From Deroplatys truncata (Eukaryota > Arthropoda > Insecta > Mantodea > Mantidae): DNA of 64,000 nucleotides. This document shows positions 22,259 to 33,640 of the stretch, piece after piece. Made by a program: the position numbers and the translations under genes. The number at the start of each line of letters is the position of its first letter. The first letter of the stretch is position 1. The notes beneath the pieces are model-generated. The model saw nothing but the letters and a program-made list of their open reading frames with translations. It made no database searches and was not told the DNA's origin. The stretch spans positions 201,290,007 to 201,354,006 of the forward strand of contig CM060975.1 in NCBI GenBank assembly GCA_030765065.1, read 5' to 3'.

Positions 22259-23877
22259 GTGCGACGACTATTTACAATGGCGGCCGTGCACAGTGCTTAT
22301 TAAAAGTGCCAATATCACAATTGTGTTTTCGCTGGAAACCAGCCGCTACCAACGTAATATGTATCAACTCACTAGACGTTAAACAAGCAGGAGACACAGG
22401 TGATGTTGAAATGTGTGTATGATGTATTTGATGTTTTGTACACTCGTAAAATAAGTAATGCATCTTTTCTATAAGGATAAATAAAAAGTGAAATATGCAT
22501 AAATATGGGTATAACGCACAGAAATATGCGCTGTTTGTGCACGAAAATAAAAATGAAACGCAATAACCCGTAAAACAAAACGCGTAGATGCAGCCAAACT
22601 TATATAATGTTTAAAGCAAAGCATACGTAAACTCTGGCAAGAAAAATCGAAAATTTTCTATTTTTTTTCCATTCATTTTTATTTATTCTACCGCGAACGC
22701 CTTAGGTAGAAATATTGCATTTCACACAAAGATTTCACCGAAAATACATGTTTTGAGGCCCCTAAATAAAAAACGCACTTTTACTTATTCTACCGCGTAC
22801 CTGAAAAAGTAGAAGAGTATCTACACTGTTTTTGAGGCGCCCTGAATGAAAACAAAAATAGCTTTTACTTATTCTACCACGTACCTAGTGGATAGAGGAG
22901 ATATTGCATTCCACACAAAAATGCGATAAGATTTCAACGGAAATACATGTTTTGAGGCCGTGAATAAAAAGCACTTTTACTTATTCTACCACGCGCCTAA
23001 AAAGGTAGAGGAGGAATTTTATAGCACACAAAAATTCGATACCAAGATTTCACCGGAAATACATGTTTTGAGGCAACCTGAACCAAAAAAGAAGCATTTT
23101 CATTTTTCTACTATGTACCTGTAGGTAGAGAAGGTATTCGTCAGTTTTGCTTTCTAAGAATGCATTTATTGGATTCATAGGGCCTCGAAACGCGCATTTC
23201 CGGCGAAATTTCGGTATCGAATTTTTTTGTGTGGAATGAAATACTTCCTCTGTCTACTAGGTACGTGGTAGAATATAAAAGTAATTCTTCTTTTCATTTA
23301 AGGGGCCTCAAAACATGTATTTCCACTGAAATCTCGGTTTAGAGTTTTTGTACGGCATGCAATACCTCATCTACCTACTAAGTACGTGGTAGAATAACGA
23401 ATGAGAAAAAGAATAAATAAAAATGAATTTTAAAATGTAGACAATTCTAAACTTCATATATTGCAGATTTTCCCATGTATATTTGTGTAGTTTACATGTG
23501 CTTTGCTTTAAACATTATGTTTGGCTTCATGTACGTGTTTTGTCTTACGGCGTCATTGCTTTTCATTTTTTGTGTTTTCGCATACAATCCGCACATTTTT
23601 GTGCGTTATACCCATGTTTATGTAAATTTCACTTTTTTTATTTCCGCTTACAGAAAACATGCATTAGTTATTTTACGCGTGTCTTAATTGCATGTGACAT
23701 CCATTGATTATCCAGGTTCTCTTATTCGAAATGCGCATTTCAATATTGTGTGAGCGATCGTCTAGCGATATTAAATATTACGTTGGTAACGGGTGGCATG
23801 CAGCGAACACGCAGTTGTTATGTTGGCATGTCAATAATGCTCTGCGCATGGTCGCCATGGTAAATAGTCGTCCCACA
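22259..23877. mobile_element. Foldback-type element with satellite-like arms
   Basis: The left arm (about 22259-23110) and right arm (about 23160-23877) are inverted copies. The ends read GACGACTATTTAC inward on both sides. Next come matched ACCAACGTAATAT words and the CTAGACG words, then matched stretches around TTTAAAGCAAAGCA (left) and TGCTTTGCTTTAAA (right), and innermost the ~115-base tandem units. About four units lie in the left arm (22677-23105, with TTCACCGGAAATACATG) and two in the right, in opposite orientation. No transposase is present. Foldback elements (FB and Galileo in Drosophila) have this architecture, but the superfamily here is unknown and no clean target duplication was found. 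Confidence 0.7.
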
Positions 23878-23884
23878 TAATTAC

Positions 23885-24545
23885 TATATATAAAGGCAAA
23901 CCTTACGTAAATTCAGAAATCTAAGTTTATATTATAAACATAGAGAAACATTAGCGTCCTTTGATGTAACCACTGGTTAATATTAAGGACATTTTGCATT
24001 ACTTTGGTCTTCAATGAAAGCATCGGTAAGTTGCATTATGTTGGTCTTCAAAGCCAACATTTGCAATCCCAACATAGCTGAAAACACGATTGAGATCCCG
24101 CAGCCTCAAGACGTATCCAAAGGATTGAGAGCCCTCAGCCTGAAAGCGCAGCCGAGGGATGTTTTTTTAGAAGGAGAGGAGTGTAGGGCGTAGCCGAGGG
24201 ATCTGCGCGTCTAAAACTCAAATGATTGACGTTGGCAACAATTCCTTCCAAAAGTCGCCAAAAACGTCTATATTAAAAGGGCCGCTTAACCATTACTTTT
24301 ATTAACGTTTTCAGTGAAGACCAAAGTAATGCAGCAAAAGCCGATACTAATATAAGCTTATATTAAAGAAAAACCTAACCTAAGGCTAACCTTCCGTAAA
24401 ATCAGAAACATAAGCTTATATAATAACATGGAATATTATTAGTGTGCTTTGGTGTAACCACTTGTTAGGAATTAAAATAAGCTTATATAAAAAAAAAATC
24501 TAACCTAAGACTAACCTTCTGGAAATTCAGAAATCTAAGCTTATT
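23885..24545. repeat. TTAGG-flavoured dispersed repeat (family T), plus cluster
   Basis: Three related blocks carry CCTAAC/CCTAAGG words, AAATTCAGAAATCTAAG and TAAGCTTATATAA. Inverted words ATTACTTTGGTCTTCA (about 24000) and TGAAGACCAAAGTAAT (about 24315) bracket a 300-base centre. Related copies lie at 33375-33640 and 61885-62000 in the opposite orientation. Confidence 0.6.
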
Positions 24546-26383
24546 TAAATAATGAATGAATTTACATTGTTAAGAAATGTACGCTTGCTCCGCTCTCATT
24601 CGCGGTGTTAGTCATTCATATACTGGCAGTATTTTGTTTGCACATTTGGAAACTGCATGCAGCTAGAGGGTGACAGCAGTGACAGTAGTAAGACACCACT
24701 TTTCCGAAGCAAATAGGTAAGGTTACCCAAATTTTTATTAGAAATAAAACATATTATATTGGTTAAAAGCAATTTATTTTATGACTCACTATTACTAAAT
24801 AACATACCTAATCAAACAAAATTTAAGTACTGCAGCTTATAAGGAAGTTAAGCCTTTTCTGCATTGGATTGTGCAGTTACACCATAATCAGTGACTTAAT
24901 TTTGTTCATTATGCAAGACAACTGGGACAGTGAAATTCTTAGTCTCCAATTCCTTTTGCTTAATTAGGAAAGCTGCCGCATCAACACAATTATTGTCTTG
25001 TGAAGGCAATAGCAAACTATACCATAACAGTTCTTAAAGCACTGCAAAATTTTAATGCACATGGAATGACATTATTGCCCTTTACTTCTTAAAATAGCAA
25101 ATGTATTCTCAATACAGTCTGGTGTCAGTCTTCTAGTGAAGAGGAAAGTGAAGTCCAATCTTTCATTTAAATCTGACCAGAGTAACTTAAGAGATGGGAT
25201 ATTACCTATCCAACCTTTGGACTGTTTTTCAGGTTAGAAACTTTATTTAACACAATTATTATTTCAAATTATCTTGAATTTCATTTAGCTTCTCTAAATG
25301 TTTGCAGTTAGGCCTATTACAAAATGGTTTTCTGTACTGTTTAGGACTGCTACATTTTGAAGAATTGAAAATGTCAAATAGTGTATCACACATTTCAATT
25401 AAATCAGCTGTGACAGAAGCAGAAGATGGCAAAGAATTGAATGCAACATGTAATTGTATACCAGCTGCCACAGAATGACTCATAGCCCTTACTGTTAAGC
25501 ACACTCTTGTTGGTGTAAATGGAGGAAATGTGATGCATTGTTTTGTTAATTTGGGAGCAAGCCTAGGTATCATTCTTTAATATTTATTAGAAAATTGTTC
25601 AATATGGGTCCAACTACACATTTTCTCTCCCCAGTTAGTCATATTTCTTTAGATTATTTCTCAAGGAGGTTATCGAATGAGGTTCATAAAAAATTATATT
25701 TTCTCACCATTAACTTAAATGTATGGTTTCTCTAAACTCGCCCCTAGAAGTTTTCTCATTTTCACATTAATTGCACCCTGATCACAAACCACAGCTTTGG
25801 ACACACTACCAGTATCCTGAATTTGCACTAAAATTTTAATTCCTCTTGAATACTATCCCATGACATAGCATCCTTGCTAGTAGTAAGCAATAATTTGTTT
25901 AAAATTTAGGAACAAACCTTTAATCATTACCACTATAGCTTGATAGCATAGTGGTCATTCACATACACTTGAATCAGAGATTTCTTGACCAGTGTCTTGA
26001 AACCCTTCAAACATGTCACCCTGTACACTATAAGTCAAAAGTGACTCGAGAGACATTTCATCAGTCACAACTGAAACGACTTTTTTTTTTTTTTTTATGG
26101 TTTCATTTTATCACACTTAAGCTGTAGCAAATCAAGTATATTGTCGACACCAACCTTTACTTCTGCATTTTGTAACCTGTTCCTCAATGATCGAACTGTG
26201 AGTAACCAAAAATATGATCACAAATATCTACATGCCTTAGATGAGCAAAACTGAAGTGCTAAAACAAAATTTCTATCATGTTCCATATACCTTTGCCCCC
26301 AAACCTTTCAGTGTTTAAGAATTGCCTATAGATTAATAAATTTCCATGCTACACCATTACTAGCACAGTTTTATATTTTTGAA

Positions 26384-27888
26384 CGAGGGCAGTCCAGAAA
26401 GTCCCAGACATTTTGGCCTATCGTGGCGATGAGTAGGGCTAGAGCCGCCATCTTGGTGTCAGAACTTTCGTACATTCAGTATGCATCCAGCTGTGGTAGC
26501 GTGATGACTGTGCCTTCCTTACTGTGCTCTCAGTGAGTTGTTAAAATGTACACTGCAATAGAAAATTCTGCCACTTGTGAAGTGCGATCTGTGATTAGGT
26601 TTTTGTTGGCTAAAAAGAACAAACCATTTTATAATAAACCAGAAGTATTGTTTATTGTGATGTTGTATAGTATTTAAAGTTTGAGTTGGCAAATATTGAT
26701 TCACATCACATACATGCGCTAGTTGTTACCGTAGGAGCGCATGTATGTGATGTGAATCAATATTTGCCAACTCAAACTTTAAATAAAAAAAAAGAACAAA
26801 CCAATTGAAATTTATCATCAACTTTGTGGTGTTTACGGGCAGGGAATAATGAGTGAAAGCCGAGTCAGGCAATGGTGCATTGATTTTAAAAATAGCCGTA
26901 CCAATGTTCATAACAAGGATCGCAGTGGTAGGCCTAGCCTTATGACTGATGAACTGTCAATGCAAGTCAATGACAAAATTCGTGAAAATCATCGTTTCAC
27001 AATTACAGAAGTTTCGGAGCATTTTCCCCAAATTTCATGAAGTTTGGTGCATAAAATTGTGGTGGAGAAGCTTGGTTACCACAAATTTTGTGCTAGGTGG
27101 GATCTGAAAATCCTAACGGAAGACCATAAAAAAAAACAGAGGCTGGCTGCAGCACTGACCTTCCTCCAAGATTTCAACGAATATGGTAACGCTTTACTCG
27201 ATCGTATTGTAACCGGGGACGAGACTTGGGTGAAGCATGTCAATTGTGAAACAAAACAGCAGTCAATGGAATGGGGACACACACATTCTCCCAAGAAACC
27301 AAGAAAGTGTTTGCAAACGCTGTCAGCAAGAAAGGTCATGGCTACTGTGTTTTGGGACTCTAAGGGAGTGCTTCTCGTTGAGTTTCTGGAATGTGGAACA
27401 ACAATAACCTCAGAGAGGTATTGTGAAACACTATGAAAGTTAAGGCGTGCCATACAAAATAAGCGTTGAGGAAAACTTAGTACCGAGGTGTTGTTTCTTC
27501 ACGACAATGCACACCCACACTTGGCCAATCGTACCCGAACACTCTTGGATGGGAGGTGTGTGACCATCCACCATACAGCCCGGATTTGGCGCCGAACGAC
27601 TACCGCCTCTTACCAGCAATGAAGAAATGGCTCGGTACACAACGCTTTGATACTGACACTGAACTGCATGCCAGCGTAAACCAGTGGTTGAAGCCGCAGG
27701 CGGCAGATTTCTACAGAGAGGATATTGAAAAACTTGTGCCACAGTATGATTAATGCCTCAATTTGAATGGCGATTATGTAGAAAAATAGCTTAAGAGTTT
27801 ACCTTTCAAATGTACATAATAAACGTTGATATTTGCATTTTGTTAATTGTTTATTTCAAAACGTCTGGGACTTTCTGGATTACTCTCG
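26384..27888 (+). mobile_element. Mariner-type DNA transposon 2, decayed, inside the P-like element
   Basis: The ends are inverted copies carrying TCCAGAAAGTCCCAGAC. A TA follows the right end (27889-27890) and the left target has decayed. The transposase begins MYTAIENSATCEVR near 26546 and continues past a 162-base insertion with EIYHQLCGVYGQGIMSESR. The DD34D residues are visible as IVTGDETW, FLHDNAHPH and SPDLAPNDY. A stop near 27040 and frame changes near 27440-27560 break it. It lies between the THAP part and the catalytic part of the P-like transposon, so it inserted after that element. Confidence 0.9.
26627..26788 (+). mobile_element. 162-base insertion with a perfect 49-base inverted repeat
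   Basis: The arms 26672-26720 and 26736-26784 are exact reverse complements, separated by a 15-base loop. A 15-base direct repeat (AAAAAGAACAAACCA at 26612-26626 and 26789-26803) flanks the insertion, and the 3' side runs into nine A residues. Direct repeats plus an A-run point to reverse-transcribed insertion, and the perfect arms indicate a recent origin. A related loop-plus-arm sequence lies at 29577-29640. Confidence 0.85.
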
Positions 27889-29399
27889 TAAATTCTCAGT
27901 AACTGGACATCATTTTCTGCAACACTCTATACTTCATTTTGAACTTTAAACATTCTTTACGTGTACATATATATTCATCTTTGAAACTGTCAGTGCCGCC
28001 CCAGATAACCTACGGCATTAGTCATTGTTTCAGATCCATCTCATCTTCCCTCTTTCTTTTTCTTTTCTTTGGGCTTCGTCTTGAGTTTAGTTTTCTTTGC
28101 AATAGGAAAAATTGAAGGCACAGAACCTGGCCAGATCCTAGAAGAGGAATTGAAGTGTTATTTAATACAACCTGACTATCCTAAACCAATTCTTTCTTTA
28201 TATTTGATAGTTAATTGAAACATACACAGAATATAAATTAACCAACTCAAAATAAAATAATTATTGGTAATACAATCTATGCACTGGTATAAGGCCATGC
28301 AGAAAGGTGATTTCGGGATTGGTCTCCATTTAGAAAGAAACCAGCAAGTTAGGAAGTGAAATATTGTAATGCAGTATGTAATAAAGTAAGCTATTTGCAC
28401 AATTTAAAATTGTAAAGTACAATTCTCTATTAAAAAACATTTTACCCTCATCAAATCATCATTTTAAAAATAAAGGGCACAGTCCTGAAAATGTTTAGCT
28501 ATACAGGGCCTACCCACATTACAGATGAAGTTGTATTGCTGAAATCCATACTAACCTTTAAAATATTCCACAATATGTGTCCTTATTCTTTTTTAGAATA
28601 TCTCTAAATTTTATAAAATATTTGTACTATAATAAATACTTACCCTTGGTTTAACAATTTTTTTTTCTTTCTGAAGTCTTTCTGTTCAAACCGATCTGAG
28701 CATACTACGTAACTTTTATCAAATACTCTGGTCCATTTTGTTTAAAAGCATCATCAAGGTCTGTTCTGTAACCCGTTGTTTAGCCTAAAGGAAACAGTAA
28801 AAACTCAGTTAAAATGTGGTCATTAATATAGACATATTGAAAAATATCAAAATATATGCATAATTAAAACAGAAAACCAAAATAACCTCACTTTAGAAGC
28901 CATACTTACATTTCTTTATTTCTTGGAAACCCATAGAAAGATTTTGGATTGCTTTGTTGTCTGTAATTATTACATCCATTTATGGCACAAATACTTCCTC
29001 TTCCACCCACTTTTATGTTGTTAACATATCAAATTGTTTTTATTTATATCGCCTTCATACTGAATAAATATAGCTGATAGGGGACGGAATGTAAATGTTC
29101 ACTTTGTGCCACTAGAGTGAGTAGGTATCACTGACCCAATTGTTTAGATAGAGTTTCTACTATTATCTTTATAAGCTATTTGCTAATACCAGCACATTCT
29201 TATACACCTGCACCAGTTGAGTGTGCTCTCCGAACTAATTCAGAATTTTGTGTGGTTAGAACACTGCTTGAACCATTCTGTCATGGCTTTCTTCATTCCA
29301 CAGCATCAATTACATATTCAAATTTATTCCTCCAGGTAACAAGGTTTTTTCTGCTGAATACAGAGAGTATATCACTTTCTCTGTACTCTCTGGCAAGTT

Positions 29400-29755
29400 T
29401 GTTCCAAGCGATTAGATTTGATTCTGAATTAAACTGAGTATGCACAGTAGACTATAAAATTTGCACATGTCCAGAGTTTTCAGTTCCTATTCTTGATCAA
29501 GAACCAGTTTCACTCGTGCCAAACAAGTTCCCAAATACGTTGGAATAGCAAGTTGGAATTTAAAATTTTTTGAGTTAGAAAATGTAAATTCCCATCACAT
29601 ATGTGCGCTAGATGTTATCGCAGGAGCGCTTTCGAGAGATGTTTCTCCCATTGGAAACTCAGAACTAGTTCTGAACTGATTATCTGTTGTGTTGGAATGC
29701 CACTTAGCTACTGCGCATACTCAGATAATTCAGAACTGATTCTGAATTGTGTGGA
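29400..29755. repeat. Imperfect inverted repeat containing the hairpin-core sequence
   Basis: Left words TTCTGAATTAAACTGAGTAT and CACAGTAG (29420-29450) recur inverted at about 29705-29745. The centre (29577-29640) matches one arm and the loop of the hairpin inserted at 26627-26788 (CACATATGTGCGCTAGATG, then TTATCGCAGGAGCGC). A 14-base palindrome CAGAACTAGTTCTG lies near 29663. This looks like a short non-autonomous transposon, diverged. Confidence 0.5.
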
Positions 29756-29902
29756 AAGAAAGCAATAGAAATTGCAGGCAAAGCATCCCCAACCGGCAGC
29801 CTTTGTACAGTACCAAACACTTGATCCCTACCTTCCCTAATGCAACCACCATAAACATCTTAGGAAAAAAGGATGTGCACATTGTTGCCATGGTTAAAAA
29901 AA

Positions 29903-31661
29903 AAATATGATGTGTTACACTCACATGACTTTCTATACTCTTGTACAACTATTTTTACAAACGATCTTTTGACATGCAAAGAGAATTACATTTTACACAT
30001 AGCGACCAGTTCTAAAAATATTTGACTATCTCTTAAGGCGTACTATGTTCCCCTTGTTTTGTATTTGCAATATAGAAATACAGTAGCCTTTAAGCATAGA
30101 CATATCTCTTAATAGCTGGTTGCTAGGTGCAGCACCATTCTCTTTGCGACAGATTAATACTCTTTGCATATCCAAGACAAAAAAAAAGGAATAACGAATT
30201 CCCATTTGAGAAAATAAGTATTGAAAAATTTAAGAGAATAACAAGCAATATCTCGAAAATGGTTCACTCAACAAAAAAAAAATCTGATGTGTTACACTCA
30301 CATGACTTTCTCTACTCTTGTACAATCTATTTTTACAAACGCCTATTCTCCATATGCTCCATGTTAATCGAGATATCGAGATGTCAATCTTATTGCTAAT
30401 TTTCTTGTAGATGCAAGGGAAATATGGTAGCTTTTAAGCGATAGTCAAATATTTTATCGCTGGTTGCTATGTGGCGCATTCCATTCTCTTTGCATGTCCA
30501 GGACATAAATAAATGAATAACGAATTTGAGAAAAAGTATAAGTATTGGAAAATGTAAGGAAATAACAAGCAATATCTCGAAAACGGTTCACTCAACAAAA
30601 AAAATGTATATGATATAAGTTGTGTATTTTAACGCGATCTACATTTTTTGTGTAGTAAAAGTTTGTCTATCTCTTATGGTTTACCAGTTATGCAAAAGTC
30701 GTTCATAATGAAGAATACTTTTGGAGACATTCCCAGAAATTTCGAGATATACATTTCATTTCTCATGACATTAACTTAAACATATGATATTTTCATCAAA
30801 ATCGTTAGAGCCATTTTTGAGAAAATTAAAATTTTCGAAAAATGTACCATGTAAAGGGTAGTCTGGGGTGGAGGGATTTTCTTGAAAATCTTCGTGTCGC
30901 ATCTCTGGAAGATACTGAACGCAAATACCAAGTTTGGTGTTTATCCGACTGTTAGTTTTTGAGTTATGCTGTTCACAGACACACACACACACACAGACAC
31001 ACACACGGACATGTTTCCAAAAATGCTTTTTTTGGGTTCAGGAGGTCTCAAAACATGTATTTCCGGTGAAATCTCGGTATCGAATTTTTGGGTGGAATGC
31101 AATACTTCCCCTACTTACTATACGTAGTAGAGAAAGTAAAAATGTATATGACATAAATTGTGTATTTTAATGTGATGTACATTTTTTGTGTAGTAAAATT
31201 TTGTCTATCTCTTATGGTTTACCAGTTATGTAAAAGCCGTTCACAATGAAGAATAGTTTTGGAGACATTCCCAGAAAATTCAAGATATACATTTTATTTG
31301 TCATGAAAATATCTTAAACCTATGTTATTTTAATCAAAATCATTAGAGCCATTTTTGAGAAAATTAAAATTTTCGAAAAATGTTCCATGTAAAGGGTAAT
31401 CCGGGGTGGGGGGATTTTCTTGAAAACCTTTGTGCCACATCTCTGGAAGATACTGAACCTAAATATCAAGTTTGGTGTTTATCCGACTGTTTGTTTTTGA
31501 GTTATGCTGTTCACAGACACACACACACAGACATGTTTCCAAAAATGCTTTTTTTGGATTCAGGGGGTCTCAAAACATATATTTCCAGTGAAATCTCGGT
31601 ATCGAATTTTTGGGTGGAATACAATACTTCCCCTACTTACTATATGTAGTAGAGAAAGTAA
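29903..31661 (+). mobile_element. Family A cluster, at least three joined copies
   Basis: A partial copy starts at about 29905 and contains its own internal inverted segment (GCAAAGAGAAT words at 29985 and 30150). A nearly complete copy runs from 30283 to 31138. A third, lacking its left half, runs from 31141 to 31661. The last two are arranged head to tail. Both carry the CA microsatellite and end with GTAGTAGAGAAAGTAA. They are more alike than distant copies. Confidence 0.75.
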
Positions 31662-32456
31662 TAGTATTTAAAAGCAAAACTTTGCAGCTGATTTCCACAT
31701 GTTCAAAACACAATCATGCAGTTTAATTGTCTTGCTCACTTTGTACACAAATGCAGTAAATAACTATGCATGCATAATAATTACATATGTTACAAACACT
31801 TTTAGAATATAACTGAGGAAGAGCTAAGCTAATATATTACTCTACAAGAATGACAATGGATGTTAACATATTAACTGAGGAAAATTAGAAACACATCCTG
31901 AATAAACTATACATGTTGGACTATCATTAAATAATTAAAATGCATTAATATGAATTTATTTTAAAAGGAACAATTACTCTAAAATAAAAGCATCATCTAT
32001 CATATTATTTACCCTAATAGTTAATTATTATAAATAAGGGTTGTATGTTTGCAGTTCTGCTTTAATAATTGTGCACAGAGATATGGTGAAAGTATTCTTT
32101 ATTTTGCTTTCCTAACCATAGAAAAACCAAGTTCTAGAGCATGTGAACAAAGCAGTAAATATGTCAAAAGTTAAAAAAGAATAAAAAGAAAAAACAGGTG
32201 AAAAAGTAAGGCGAACCCAAGTTTTTGTGTCACTCTTGGGAGATAGCTTTTTTTTTCTTTCCCCTCCATAGCTTTGAAAAGATAATAAGTTTGCTTCACA
32301 ACAATGTTTTTATTAATGTAAGAAGAAATTGTGTATTGTTTAAGATGTATAAGATTTATTAGCATAGCAGCTTCTGTTTACTTAAATGAATAACTTTATT
32401 ATAAAATGCAAGACAAGTAAAAATACGGAAGATGAAAGAAAAAAAAGAAAATTAAA
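31662..32456. other. No recognisable feature
   Basis: AT-rich, with short open frames only. No transposon or gene signature was seen. Confidence 0.4.
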
Positions 32457-33170
32457 AAAATCTTATGTATTACATTCTCATGACTCTCTTCTCACTTTTC
32501 AACAAACTACTTTTACAAAAACTTATTCTTCTATCTGCTGCTTGTTAAACGAGATAAACTCATTGCAGATTTTGTTGTAATTAAAAGCATACGTAGGCTA
32601 AAGCAATAGTCAGATTTTTAAAAAGCATGCTCTTTGCATGACCACAAAAAAATAAAAATAGCGACTTACCACTTGGAAAAAGTATAAAAGCATTTCAAAA
32701 TTTAAACCAATAACAAAGAATTTTTTAGAAATGATTAATACAATTTGACATAAATTGTGTCCTTTAATGAGATTGTATTTTATGCACAATCTCAATGTCT
32801 ATCTCACGGTTTATCAATTATATGAAAAGTTATTCAGAATGAAGAGTTCACAGGTTACTCCCAGAAAATTCAAGATACACATTTAATTTTTCATGCAAAT
32901 ATCTTAAAAATGTACTTTAATAAAGATCGTTATAGCTGTTTTTGAGAAATTCAAAACAATAATGAACATTTTTCCACATAATGAGTCATTTGGGGTGGGG
33001 GAGATTGTCTTGAAAATCTTCATGTCACATGCTTAGAAGAAGCTAAACTTAAATTACCAAGTTTGGTGATTAAGTAAGTTTTGTTTTTTGAGTTGTTTCT
33101 GTTCACAGACAGGTGAACACACACACATACACTGATCTCTTTTTAAAAATGCCTTTTTTTTGGAAGAAAA
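32457..33170 (+). mobile_element. Family A repeat, old plus copy
   Basis: The left end is a degraded form of the family start (TTACATTCTCATGACTCTC). The body with CCCAGAAAATTCAAGATACA and the CA microsatellite (33118-33135) follow. It ends before the right-end module and is clearly more diverged than the copies at 30-31 and 36 kb. Confidence 0.65.
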
Positions 33171-33374
33171 GCAGCTGCACACAGTCATAGCTGCTAAAAC
33201 ATTTTGAAGTCAAAGAAACAACAGAAATGACATTGCAACAACACTTTACTTTGGTGGCAGGTAGCGACAGGACCCCAGTTGTATTTGGGGGATGGGAAGA
33301 CCATACTAATCACTTAGATGACTTTGTGGTAAGGCTTCAGAGTGTTCTGTTTGCTTTGTAATCAACTGGGATCC

Positions 33375-33640
33375 AATCAGCGCAATTTCTACATTTAAGC
33401 TTAGATTTCTGGTTCATGGGAGATTAGGCTAGGTTTAGTTTTTCTTTTATACAAACTTGGGTTAATTAGCAACCAGTGGTCACACCAAAGCACGCAAGTA
33501 AAGCGAGCATGCTTTCTTTGACAATATTTAAGATTCACTATTTATAGAAGCTTAGGTTTCTGATTCAGAAGAGGTTAGATTAGGTTTAGTTTTTTTTATA
33601 TAAGCTTATGTTTCTAATTCATGGAAGGTTAGGAACTGCA
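33375..33640 (-). repeat. TTAGG-flavoured dispersed repeat (family T), minus copy
   Basis: It contains AAGCTTAGGTTTCTGATTC and GGTTAGATTAGGTTTAG words, and ACCAGTGGTCACACCAAAGC, the inverse of the word near 24440. It is followed (33640-35120) by unremarkable AT-rich DNA holding only a TTTC run (34945-34965). Confidence 0.6.

Larger units (their letters stand above)
24890..29010 (-). mobile_element. P-like transposon with THAP domain, decayed, interrupted
   Basis: Read on the minus strand: a THAP zinc-finger N-terminus (CAINGCNNYRQQ then FYGFPRNKEM, about 29000-28905) ends at a donor GTAAGT. A second exon (about 28797-28655) holds YVVCSDRFEQKDF, where the expected CxxH histidine is Arg. A third (about 28160-28030) gives GSVPSIFP plus a lysine-rich tail. 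After mariner 2 come VVTDEMSLESLL (about 26065), VVCDQGAINVKMRKLLGA (about 25770), then RLAPKLTKQ and SHSVAAGIQ (25573-25259), and finally FLFTRRLTPDCIEN (about 25130). This order matches P-element/THAP9-like transposases. Several stops and frame changes show it is dead. No terminal repeats were found. Confidence 0.85.

Noticed and set aside
30771-31649. Recurring peptide with VWCLSDC and HTHTDMFPKM across several loci
   Set aside because: The same peptide appears in every well-preserved family A copy because the DNA is repeated. It includes a CA microsatellite, and stops occur in the same frame just outside.
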